Source: Gracilariopsis chorda (Eukaryota > Rhodophyta > Florideophyceae > Gracilariales > Gracilariaceae). From it: a stretch of DNA of 64,000 nt. A program made the position numbers and the translations under genes. The stretch is from positions 248,001 through 312,000 of the forward strand of contig NBIV01000050.1 of assembly GCA_003194525.1 (NCBI GenBank), written 5' to 3'. Positions 53,583-64,000 of the stretch are shown one piece after another (position 1 is the first letter of the stretch; every line of letters starts with the position of its first letter). The notes under the pieces are model-generated. The model was given only the letters and a program-made list of their open reading frames with translations, was not told where the DNA came from and made no database searches.

Positions 53583-54822
53583 AATAACAGTCAAATGCCA
53601 TCGCGGGCCGATAGAACTCCCTACGCAGGGTAAGATACATCTTCCTTCCGCCAGGATGAGCTCCGAATTTCACATGATGTGACAAGTAAAGTACCCGTTT
53701 TTGGAGAGATCGAGGCATCAAAAGCTGTGGCGTAGAACTCACCAATCTACCAAGATATCCCTGGTCATTCGTTCCAAAGGGAAGCTGAAGTCCTCCATCA
53801 AGGTGCGCGCGAATCAACGTACAGAAAGGGTCCACTTGCTGTTCTCTTATCATCTCCTCTGGATTAATGGGCAAAAAGGAAGCCATCGAAAGTTCCGAGG
53901 TCTCGGCGACGAGAATATCGTCGCACACGTCAACCGATACGATAGTAGTATCTTCTTCCGCTCCGTCAACCGTAAAGCACTGGAAATCGAAATTCTCGAC
54001 CGCTTCAGCTTCAGCAGCCTTTCCCAAGCGGGACAAAGCGTCTGCCTGCACACGTGGAGCTCCTTTCTTGTACCGGACGTCCAAGTAAAATTCCGACAAC
54101 CGGAGGGGGCATTGCATAAGGCGTCCCAACGGTTCGGAGATCTCCATCAACCAGCAGAGTGCTCCGTGTTCCATATGTACTCGAAAGTGAGTTCCAATGA
54201 GATAGAGTCGGAGCATTGCTAAGGCCCAAACCACAGCCACATATTCTTTCTCAGATACCGAGTAGTTGCGTTCGTGCACGTTCAGTGATCGATACCAATA
54301 TCTGATAAAACTCTGGTCTCCACTTTCTGTGGTTTGAAACAGCGTACAACCAACTTGGTTGTTACATGCATCTGTAACCGATTCAAACGGTAGTTCCGGA
54401 TTGGGAAGTGCCAATATCAGTGGTGACGTAATTCAGTCCACAAGGGATGAAAAGGCGGCCGCTTCCGCGTCCGCGAATGGTTCGAGTTAAGCTGGTTGTT
54501 CTTTGCAAAGAGCTTAGTAAGAGGCGTCGCGGGCTCAGCGAAGTTCGGTACGACACACCAATATACGTTGCACAAGCCGAGGAAGGATCGGAGTTCTGTC
54601 TGAGGTCTTGGGTGCTTGGCCTCCTTAAAGGACGTCATCCGTATCTTTTCGATAGAGAGCTGTACTGGGCGGATAATGCGACCAAGATACTTTACCGTAT
54701 AAGTGAAAAACTCGCATCTTTTCAACTTCAGCGTGATGCCTGCGTCTTGCAGTACTGTTATGACTTCTCTCACGTGTTCCAAGGGATCGTCCATGGTATT
54801 GGGGAATAATATTATATCGTGA
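53583..54822 (-). mobile_element. Gypsy element Bp, RT end and RNase H piece
   Basis: Minus-strand fragment between the Harbinger and copia insertions. RT end: DPLEHVREVITVLQDAGITLKLKRCEFF and TELRSFLGLCNVY. RNase H: YRSLNVHERNYSVSEKE and QADALSRLGK. The start of integrase is also present (HHVKFGAHPGGRKMYLTLRREFY). It is closely similar in order to element B. Broken, several breaks. Confidence 0.85.
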
Positions 54823-55133
54823 TGTTGAAAGAATAGGTAGGATGTCCTAGTAGGGACGTTGGTTCTAGTTCCAGCGTCGCCAGGTTACTTCCAGAGCTAC
54901 TCTACTTAACGGTCTCTAGCTTCCAGTAACTACGGAGCAGACTTGTTTGAACATTTGTTTCTTCCGGTGCTTGCTCCATTTACTCGTTGGAGCAACACCG
55001 GGCATTCATTTGTGGAACGCTTTACACGAATTTTTGGTGCAACTTAGCACCAAGCATGCTGTCCGCGCAGCACAGAACTTTGTGCTGCTCTTTGCACCAG
55101 ATGATGCCATACGGATGTTGCAGTTTTCTCGCA
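54823..55133 (-). repeat. Copia LTR, left
   Basis: 311 bp, starts TGTTG and ends CA; the 3' LTR with respect to the minus-strand genes. It is paired with 59316-59626. Confidence 0.9.
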
Positions 55134-58100
55134 CTCCCTCTCGTTCCAGTTTCACAATCTTCAAACCAAACATGACAGCCAACGGTTCATGGGTTGCTCT
55201 GTTATGAATCTTTGTCAGCAAATTTGCTGCCAATTCAGAACTTTTGCGGTACAGTACTTTCACGATTCCGCGTTGAACAGCATCACGAACCAAGTGATGT
55301 TTGACCTCAATATGTTTGGTTCTTTTGTTCAAAACCTCGTCTTTTCTTAGTGATATCATTCCCTGGTTATATCCATAGATCGTGATCAGTCTGTCCTCAT
55401 GTCCAGCAGTTCGTTCATCAGTCTTCTCAGCCACACTCCCTCTCGAACTGCAAAAGACTTTACCACGTACTCGGCTTCCAGTGTTGATTGGGCAACTACT
55501 GTTTGCTTCTTGCTACGCCAAGATACTGCAGCACATGGATATTGGAACGCAAACCAGCTGGTGGACTTGCTATCGTGTTTGTCTCCTGCAAAGTCCGCAT
55601 CAGATGTGCCAACACGTCCATCATGATTATTTGCACTGTAGATCAATGTGGTATTCTGTGTACTGAGTAGGTACTTCAGCACAAAACTCGCTGCTTTCCA
55701 GTGTGCTCGATTGTAGCTTTACATAAAATGGGCACGGTAAGACACTTCAAAGGCTATGTCAGGGCGTACAGTCTTGCAAACATGCATCAACAAACCCATC
55801 AGAACTCTGAACGGTAGTGCCATGGAGTTTCGTGCTTCATCGTCTTCGTCCTTGATGAGCGCAGCTTGTAGTGGTACATGCACAGCAGCATCACGTTCGA
55901 CCTCGAACTGAATAGCAAGACAAGGACTCATCGGTGCGTTATGAAGCTTGAGTGTCTTCCGGTCCGTACTGCGCTAAATAATGATGCCTAGGAACGTTCT
56001 AGGTTCATTGAAGATTCGAATATTGACATGCTCTTCCAGTTTCTTACCAAATTGGTATAGGGTGGCCTTATCGTTGCCGACGACGATTCCATCGTCTATG
56101 TACACGAGAATAATGATCTTGTGTGCGCCTTGTCCAACAAAGAACAGTCCAACGTCATTATCGGATACAGAGCAGCCACTCTTTTTCATGATTTTCCAGA
56201 ACTTAGTCCTCCAGGTTTTTGGTGCCTGCTTTAGGCCGTAGAGAGCCTTGATCAGTTTGTACACACAGTTTGGCTTTGCCTGGTTAACAAAGCCCTCAGG
56301 TTGCTTCATGTTGAGATCTTCGTTGAGTTCGCCATATAGAAATGCAGTGCGTACGTCGAACTGAATGCTGTTGATATCTTTGTTTGCCATCAACGCCAGA
56401 ACGGTGCGAACTGTGGTATAATTAACAACAGGAAAAAACAGCTCTTCGTAGTCCAGGCCATGCCGCTGGGAGAATCCTCGAGCTACTAGTCACGCTCAAT
56501 AATGTTAAAGATTACCACCTTCGTCGCGTTTTTTCAAGAAAATCCATCTGTTGCTAATAGGCTTGAGGTTGTACGAGTGTCCACACAGATCTGGTTTCGA
56601 TGTGTGTCATCTTGTCGCACATTGCAGCCTTCCACTGACGGGCTTCCGTATCCCATAGAGCATCACGCACAGTCAGAGGATTGTAATCATCGCAGTTTCG
56701 CAGCGTATCACCAGTTAGCATGGCTAGGACTGTGTCTGGTGAGAACCGCTGCGGCTTCTGACGCGTTCTAGTAGGCCTCCTGGGCTCGGCAGGGTACTGA
56801 GTCACCACTTCGGGATCGTAGGGAAGGTTCCCTTGTGCATCGGCGGGTACCTCCTCATTCTTCACATGTCCTGCGGCCAATTGATCATCTTGCTCCAGGG
56901 CCACATTCTTCACCTGCCAATCTTCTACGACATCGTCATGCTGGACCCCAGCCAGGTCCACTTCTTCTGCTGTGGAGGTGTGTTGTTGGTTCCAGCCTAT
57001 GAAGTTCTCGTTGAAGTCTACATCCTTCGAAACCATCATACGAATCTCGTTGGGGATTTACACCTTGTAACATTTCCGGCTTTCGTAACCCACCAATATT
57101 CCTTTGATAGTTGTGTTGTCGTACGTCGCTCTGCGTTGGCGCCGTTCACGACGAATTTTTACGTAATATTGTCCACTAAATGGCCTAACATGGTTCGCCT
57201 TCTCTGTGAACTAATGTACGGTTTCATAGGTACTTCGCAGTATTGCCTGCTTCAGCCCACAGTTGACGGCAGAGAGGTGTGCAATCAACTGTCCGTAGCA
57301 TGGTCCGCGCTTTGTCGTTCAGAGTTCAGTTGAGGCGCTCCGCGTTTCCATTAGATTCCGGACTGTATGGAGGGGAAGGTTCAAGGACCATTCCATTTCT
57401 CTTGAACCAGATCGTCAGCGAATTCCATAGATAATTCTTTGCATTATCATACCTAAAACGCTTGAGCTGACGACCAGACTGCGTTTCAAACATCGTCATC
57501 ATGTTTTTCACCATGGTTCCACGCGGCTACGGTTTCTCATGAACTGTACGGCATACATGCAACCCTTTTCATCGTATGCTCTCACGATATACTACGACTT
57601 ACTGAGAATTTCGACGTTTATCGGACCCATAATGCCCGAGTGTACGAGGTCGAGCACCTTGATGTCTTCGGTCGATGCTGGGCTCGGACGGCGTGGCTCA
57701 CGCCGAGCTTTTCCCTCCGCGCAAGTTCAGAATGGCCGATTTCCTGGGTGAGTTCTGGTCTCACACCACTGAATAGCCTTAGAGTTCTTCTAATGTAGTC
57801 TGCAATGGCATGTCCAAGGCATCTGTGCCAGCTTACTGTAAAGTTCTCTGGCGTACAGGTAATGAGTGACTTGTCCGAGTGGCCATGGGGCTCAAGCTCT
57901 ATCTTGTAAAGCCCTTCAGAAAGCTCGTTGCCCATCATCAGGATATTGGAGCTCTTCTGCATCAGTACCACGGCGATTTCATTCCCATCATCATCCAACA
58001 GGAACTATTTCATAAAGCCTCTGCGGCGTATAGCACTAACGGTGAGCAGGTTACACATGAGCTGTGGAACATACAGAACATCATATAAACGGATCTTGAC

Positions 58101-59315
58101 TAGTTCATCTTGTCCATCGATTGCCCAGCATTGTATTTCTCTATGGCCGTTCACTTGTATCGTGCTCCCATCGCCCACAGATACATGCTTGTTATCTGAC
58201 GACTGTAGCCCATGTACAACGTAATTCACATTGTTGGTCATGTGCTTCGATGCACCAGAGTCCAAGTACCAACGAGTCTCCTGTCCTGATCGTACTCTAT
58301 GGTTCGCAACATATTCTGTTTCTCTTAACATCACGTTGTGCTTCGTATGTTGAGCTTCACATTGGAGATCAATTTCTTCATCTTCATTATTCTTCTCGTT
58401 TCCCAAGAGAACTACATTCAAACAGAAAACTGCACAATGATCATCATCATTTCCCGTGTTGTCATGATCTTTGTAACGGCGCTTCTTTTCACCCTTGTAG
58501 TTCTTACTCTCAGGATTAAGCCAACAGTTCCTCATTTTATGGCCTTTCTTCTTACAGAAGAAACATCTACCGTCATTCTGAGACTTGGTCCAGTACTTCT
58601 TAGTACGTGTGTGGAGGCCTCTATCATGTCCTTCGACACTGTTGCACGTCGTGTCTTGCTTCGCGAGTTGTGATTCCCTCGCGATAAGCCTCGGTACAGC
58701 ATCCTTCAATGATGTCCCAGTCTGGTTGATTACCTCAGCTGTCACATCAAAATCATTCGTTAGTCCTCTGAGGATTGCACGACGTTTTTCAGCGTCCAAA
58801 GCTGTATAGCCTATGCCACCAAGCTTCATTTCTATGACTGTCGGACGGTTGATGTAGTGCAAAACGCTTTCGGATGCGTCCATGCGCATGTCCTGGTACC
58901 TTTTCAGTAGTGTGTCGATGCTTGCTTGCGATACCATCTCAAAGTCAGACTTCAGTTTCGCCAAAATTGCAGATGGATCACGCATGTTTATAACTGGAGC
59001 GACACATGATTCGTGAACTGAAAGCAGAATGCACGACAAAGCAGTGTCATGTTTTGTCTCGAACTTCAGCATCTCGTCAACCGTTTCTGGCTTCACCTCA
59101 TTCCCTGTCACCAGTCGCCAAACACCCTTCGATCATAGTACCATCTCAACTTTGTGGGAGCACATGAAGTAGTTGTCGGCCTTCAGCAGCGGAATACGTA
59201 GTTTTACCGCGTCAACCAGACTTTCAGCCATCGCGGATGTTTGCAGAGCGAACACTGGAAATAAGTAAGTGAACCTGAGAACTCGATAGCAGTGCATAAG
59301 GGGGGCCCTATAACC

Positions 59316-59626
59316 TGTTGAAAGAATGGGTAGGATGTCTTAGTAGGAACGTTGGTTCTAGTTCCAACCTCGCCAGTTTAATTTCAGAGCTACTCTACTT
59401 AATGGTCTCTAGCTTCCAGCAACTACGAAGCAGACTCGTTTGAACATTTTTATCTTTCGGTGCTTGCCCCATTTGCTCGGTGGAGCAACACCGGGCATTC
59501 CGTTCTGGAATGCTTAACATGAATAATTGGTGCAACTTAATACCAAACATGCTGTCCGCACAGCACATAAATTTGTGCTGCTCTTTGCAACAGATGGTGC
59601 CATACGGACGTCGCAGTTTTCTTACA
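59316..59626 (-). repeat. Copia LTR, right
   Basis: 311 bp partner of the left copy; the 5' LTR with respect to the minus-strand genes. The sequence just inside it (toward 59300) would hold the primer-binding site; none was assigned. Confidence 0.9.
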
Positions 59627-59631
59627 CGTCA

Positions 59632-62600
59632 AGGTGCAGGAGACATGTGTTCCATATGAATCGAGCTAATGTTATAAAGATCGCCCGTTGAAACGTAGCC
59701 GGGGCATTGGTTAACCCAAAGCACATCCGTCTGAAACGGTACAACCCTTGATGAAACACGAAAGACGTTTTGTCACGGTCCTCCTTGTGAATAGGAACCT
59801 GCCAATGTCCCCAAGTTGCGTCCTCGGCGATGAAGACAGTCGCGTTACAAAGCGACTCAATGTACTCGTCTATCCGAGGGATCTGGTAAACGTCTTTGAC
59901 GGTCACCGCGTTAAGGCGGCGGTAGTCGATACAGAATCGCCACGATCCATCCGGCTTAGGCACCAGCACTATTGGTGATGCCCAAGAGGACTGAGCCGGC
60001 TCTGTAACGCCTGCTCGCAGCATTTTCTCAACCTGAGATTTCTCTTCTTCTCGAGCCTTTGGTACAGCCCAGTAAGGGTGCCGAGCTATAGGACGAGTAT
60101 TCGGGAGCAAATCGATACGATGTTTCGTAATTCCGTTAGTTCCAAGGGAATTGTCTCACATGGGAGTGAACTCTCGGAGCATTTTCTTCATCCTTTCACG
60201 ATGTGATTCTGGAACATGACTGAGATCGAATTTCTCTAACATCTCGACAGGATTAATCTTTTCTGCTTCACCAGATGAAGCTTTCTTTTCCAAAGTTTCC
60301 AAGTGTTCTGCATCCGATTTAAGCTCGCGCTTGGTAGCAATTGAGTTACTCTCCTCCCCCTTCTTAGAATTAAGGACGCCGAGCACTTCGGAAACTGGGA
60401 TCTTCGTCGGTACGATAGCGGCTGGATGTGGCAGCACAGTTCCAAGTACTTGGTTCTTTACTAACCCTTGCGGGGTTTGGCCAAAGCTAGCGACCAGTAC
60501 TTCGAATGGTTTATCCGGCTCCAAGGAAACGAATACATTCGCTAACGCAAGTTGACGCTGGTCGTACAGCTAGGGAAGTGGCTGCAACCCACGAAAGCCA
60601 TGTTGTTTAGACAGGGCTGTCACCCAAACCTGGGATTCCGGAGGTACGGTAATTGACTTAGCAATTCGAATCTTCGTTGAAGCGGGGGAAGTATCCAGAA
60701 CTTTCTGGCCAGCAGGCAACGGAACTTGCTTGCGCGCAGCACGCTTCACGGATTACTGACAATAGGGACTGAAGATCCATCTTCCATCTCCACTTATCGC
60801 GCATGGGGGCGAATCGCTTCGACGAATCGATCACAGAAATCACATCCAAGAATCACTGGAGCAGCGAGGTAATTGCAAACCACAAACTGTAGCTGGAAAA
60901 CAAAGTTACCTAAGCGAACTGACAGAGGTAGATACCCAACCATTTTCAATGGCTTGCTGTTCGTATCAGCGATATCAAATGCTGGACCTTCTCAAACATG
61001 ATCCCAGAGAGAGGGAGGTATCAGTTCTGAATTGATCAGGTTCGGGGCGGCACCTGTGTCCAAAACAGATAACTGTCTAACCATGAACTGGTGTCAAAGG
61101 CCGAGGTCGGCATATACTCTATAATTCCTCTTAGGCATCACAAGGACTCGATCCGGGAAACAGAGGTTACAGGACCGTATCCACGGACCACGCAGAACCG
61201 CGAGGTGTTCCGAGTCAGAGTCGGTTTGAGCCATTTTCCTATTGAGGATAGTTACTGGGGAGCGAAGCAAAGGCGCTTCAGACGTCTTCAACTTCGGCTC
61301 AGAAGTCGCCCGTCCCGTAGAGGAGACTCCCAAGATTAGTTTTCCGGAGGTGTATCCACCGCATTTGGCGGACTACTTCCATTCTGCAACACCGATTGAT
61401 TCCCCCGCACTGACGCGCTTTGCTCTTGTTGAGCACCAGAATTCTGTCCCGACGTTGCTTGCGCCGGGGTTTCAGAAGGCTGGAGACCGAAGTACACCCT
61501 TCCCCGCTCGTAGGTCAGACTCGGAACCCGCGCTTTATCAGCAGTTGACAAAGCCCCGTAGTTCGCAAGAACCTTGTGGAACTCACGAGCTGGGAGAGCA
61601 CATAGTGGTGCAACGGGACCGAAACGATAACATCCAGGACAGATTATCGAGCAATCGGTCTGTCGCGAGTCCACATGACGTGGCTGCAAATCTCTGCAAC
61701 TAGGGCGGTTAACGCGAACAGTGTTATTTGCATAAGCTAGAGAAGGAGCCCGTACCTGGTTGTTCTCTGCGTACAGCGTTCCATCCGCCTCCGCACTTTC
61801 AACCGAAGTTGACGGCAATCCATCCGTCACCAGCGACTCTGGGCCACTTCCAAAAAAATGTATATTGGCACCGTATTTATGAGTGGTACCTTGGTGACCG
61901 AGAGACCACGAAGGCATCACGCAACTAGTGCTCGAAAAGAGGGATCCAAACCATCAATGAACATGTTGCACCGCTCCTGCGCGGAGTAAACAATACCACA
62001 CCTATGAAAAGCCTTGTTTAAACGGGTTGAATATACAATCTCCGTTTCATCGGACTTCTGCTTTTCATCGCGGAGAGCTAGAATCGCATTCTGAATCGCG
62101 TTGCTAGTAGCGGACGAGCTTAGTAGGTACTGATTGGCCTCAGGCCAGCAAATAACGCCACCTTCCGAGGCTCTCGTGGTTCCTCGAACAGAATTGATTT
62201 GAACTTCGGCAAAGCCCTACGAGAAGTACGGCAGCGCGATATAAGCCTGCGCTTCGCTCATTCCGAGAATATCGGCCTCCTGACCATACTTCGCAAAAAA
62301 ATCGAGTACAAGTATCGGATCATCTCCCAAAAACTTCTTCGTGAGAACGAGAGCCATATGGTTAATACAGTCCTTAGCTTTTCCCATTCCTCGGGAGGTG
62401 CGTGCCGACGAAGAATCATCCAGTCGATAGTATCGATATGATAACAACTTCTGATACATCGGATTCATAGGTTTGATCTCTTTTAACCCGAGGTGTCCGT
62501 GACCCTTATCCAGGGTACGGATTACACGCTAAGAGGTAAAACTGGCCTTAGACCGGGTTCTTCGAGACGCTCGGTGATTGTCTTCACCATCCGACGACTC

Positions 62601-63454
62601 GAACAAACCATTATCAGAAGATTCTGAAGCTGAAGAATCCGATTGGATGTCAAATTCCTTCTTAGCCTTGCAACGGGGACGAGCCAGCGAATGATGATCG
62701 GAATGATGTGAATCCGCATCCTTGTTGGTGACTTCCGCGTGCATGAGGATAATCGCTTCCAAAGTCTCCAAGCGAGCACCTAAACGTCCCGCCCGTATTC
62801 AATCGGTAATCCTCTTGGAGGACCCTGAACTCTTCCGCAAAGGCGGCGGGCGAGCCCAGACTTTCCAAGATGGAATTGATATCACAACGAAGGCGAGAAA
62901 TGTCTCCAGAAACATCCCTGACTTCGGCTTCATCGACCTTTCGTCGAAGGCTGTGTAGATCCTCCAACAAGAAACCATGTGCAACTTGCATAATTCGCAC
63001 TTGAGCCTCCTAGATGGAGGAAGATGGCGACTGGGAGACCCGATTAATCGCTGACGGTGTCTCCGCAACAAGTGGATTGACCTGAGCGACCACTCGAGAT
63101 TCCGAGGCAACTGACGGCGCATTCTGAGGATCCGGCACATCATTATCACGAGACAAATTCTCCGGAACGGACATCCGCGAACGCGGTGCTGCGGAAGCAG
63201 GACCTGCGCTCGAATCTTTCCGTGAGTTCGGATGGGGTGGCATTGTACAGTGGATAAATGACCGACTAAGTGAAAGCTCCATGAATTCGACAACCAAATT
63301 TCCAGAACAATAAAATGGCAAGTGAATTCCTTCTAAATACGACTGTTTCCACAGAAAACCACCAAAAGACTGCACTACAGTGAGACTCCCGTTCAAGGGT
63401 AACTGAAACCCTAGAACCGCTGAGAGTAAACCGATTATAGGTCGGGAGACAACT
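59632..63454 (-). mobile_element. Gypsy element Bp, gag, protease and RT start
   Basis: Minus-strand 5' half of the old element. The primer-binding site is near 63435-63452. Gag spans about 63.24 kb down to 61.35 kb: it starts MPPHPNSRKDSSAG, has a coiled-coil part with RLRCDINSILESLGSPAAFAEE, then a Ser/Asp/Glu tract and a degenerate knuckle region CPGCYRFG. The protease region is about 61.3-60.9 kb. The start of RT is about 60.1-59.64 kb (DGSWRFCIDYRRLNAVTV, FGLTNAPATFQRA). Same plan as element B but older and more AT-rich. Broken, roughly ten breaks. Confidence 0.85.
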
Positions 63455-64000
63455 TGTTGTGCAAAACTCTGGAGAGGGGAGGCACTCAAGGTGTTCGAAA
63501 CCTTGCTCCCTGTGTGGGTAGCGCAGCTGGCAGAACCCTCTGTATCACCCGGGTGTCGTGTGTAAGACCGACGGTGACTCCGGAAATACCACGGAGGGGG
63601 GCCTTTCAGTCCCGGAGTGCGTGAAGGTATGGTGAGTTTGGCGTGGAAGCCGTAGACACGGAAGCCCAGAGAGGAAAAAAGGAGACGAAGAGACAAAGAA
63701 TCCGTAAGCACAGCGCTGTACAGATCCCACAAAAGAGGTTATCGTAGCCACAGGAGAGACGAAATAACCAAGAAACAACCCTATACAGGGGCGGAAGAAT
63801 GTCCTAGATACACAGGAAAAACAACAGTAAAAAGAAAGTGATAAAATGGTACACTTCGGACCAATCTTGTCTGGATGACCCTGAAGGGTTGATATTACCG
63901 TGACCAGCCGGGGTTCCTCCCGAGTGGGATGAGGAAGCTCACGTAGGCGGCAGGTACCAGGTCCCACACTCCGCAAAGAGTAATCCTCAAGAATGAGCCT
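63455..64000 (-). repeat. 5' LTR of gypsy element Bp (partial, runs off the window)
   Basis: Sequence upstream of the primer-binding site of Bp. Its inner end on the minus strand, TGCACAACA, resembles the TGCACCACA end of the B LTR. The other end lies beyond 64000. Long minus-strand open frames inside are not supported as genes. Confidence 0.6.

Larger units (their letters stand above)
54823..59626 (-). mobile_element. Ty1/copia element with both LTRs
   Basis: 4,804 bp. The LTRs are 54823-55133 and 59316-59626 (311 bp each, TGTTG...CA), flanked by CGTGA and CGTCA, probably a 5-bp duplication with one change. Read on the minus strand: gag about 58.4-59.1 kb with the knuckle CFFCKKKGHKMRNC, protease near 58.27 kb (WYLDSGASKHMTNN), integrase about 57.0-57.9 kb, and reverse transcriptase about 55.9-56.5 kb (ILVYIDDGIVVGND; ALYGLKQAPKTW). 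RNase H lies about 55.2-55.7 kb (VGTSDADFAGDKHDSKSTSW; KHIEVKHHLVRD). The order gag-PR-INT-RT-RH fits copia. The LTRs differ at about 12 percent of positions by eye, so it is old. About eight or more breaks. It sits in the reverse transcriptase region of Bp. Confidence 0.92.

Noticed and set aside
63545-63976. Minus-strand 143-codon frame at the right edge
   Set aside because: Lies inside the 5' LTR of Bp, where no protein is expected.
1-64000. CRISPR array, rRNA, tandem satellite
   Set aside because: No regularly spaced identical repeats of CRISPR type, no rRNA-like stretches and no long tandem arrays were seen.

Overview
This is a eukaryotic nuclear window: a gene-dense left end (about 0.7-8.5 kb) followed by about 55 kb of nested transposable elements. 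The four host genes are compact, three without introns and one with a single 132-nt intron. The VDAC sequence looks plant or algal. Intron-poor host genes beside large Ty3/gypsy and Ty1/copia islands resemble florideophyte red algae such as Chondrus. That assignment is an inference; nothing in the window proves it.

Host genes, left to right: dymeclin (DYM, minus; Golgi), an NADH-cytochrome b5 reductase-like flavoprotein (plus, divergent from DYM), GET4 (minus; tail-anchored protein targeting) and a mitochondrial porin VDAC (minus, with a 37-nt first exon recovered from splice signals). Next come a decayed pogo/Fot1-type DNA transposon, a gypsy LTR-gag fragment, a truncated copia-type fragment and one unrecognised 240-codon ORF.

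From about 14.1 kb to the window end most sequence can be read as one old minus-strand chromodomain gypsy element, called Bp here, split by later insertions. Its pieces lie at 63455-64000 (5' LTR), 59632-63454, 53583-54822, 50405-51132, 39066-40671 and 14126-14763. The intruders are a copia element (54823-59626), a Harbinger DNA transposon with 3-bp target duplication (51133-53579), a young and nearly whole gypsy element B (40672-50399, perfect 5-bp duplication CTACC) and a composite A block (14764-39065). The A block holds two same-strand copies of a second chromodomain gypsy family (A1, A2), a solo LTR inside A1, a minus-strand gypsy 5' fragment and a Helitron fossil.

Two features stand out. 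Element B, in its LTRs, gag and linker, is studded with tiny GC-clamped inverted repeats (CCNN, 3-6 nt, NNGG) at short spacing. Copy A2 carries a long uninterrupted antisense ORF (611 codons from its first ATG) between pol and the 3' LTR, while its own gag-pol is heavily decayed. No tRNA, rRNA or CRISPR array was seen.
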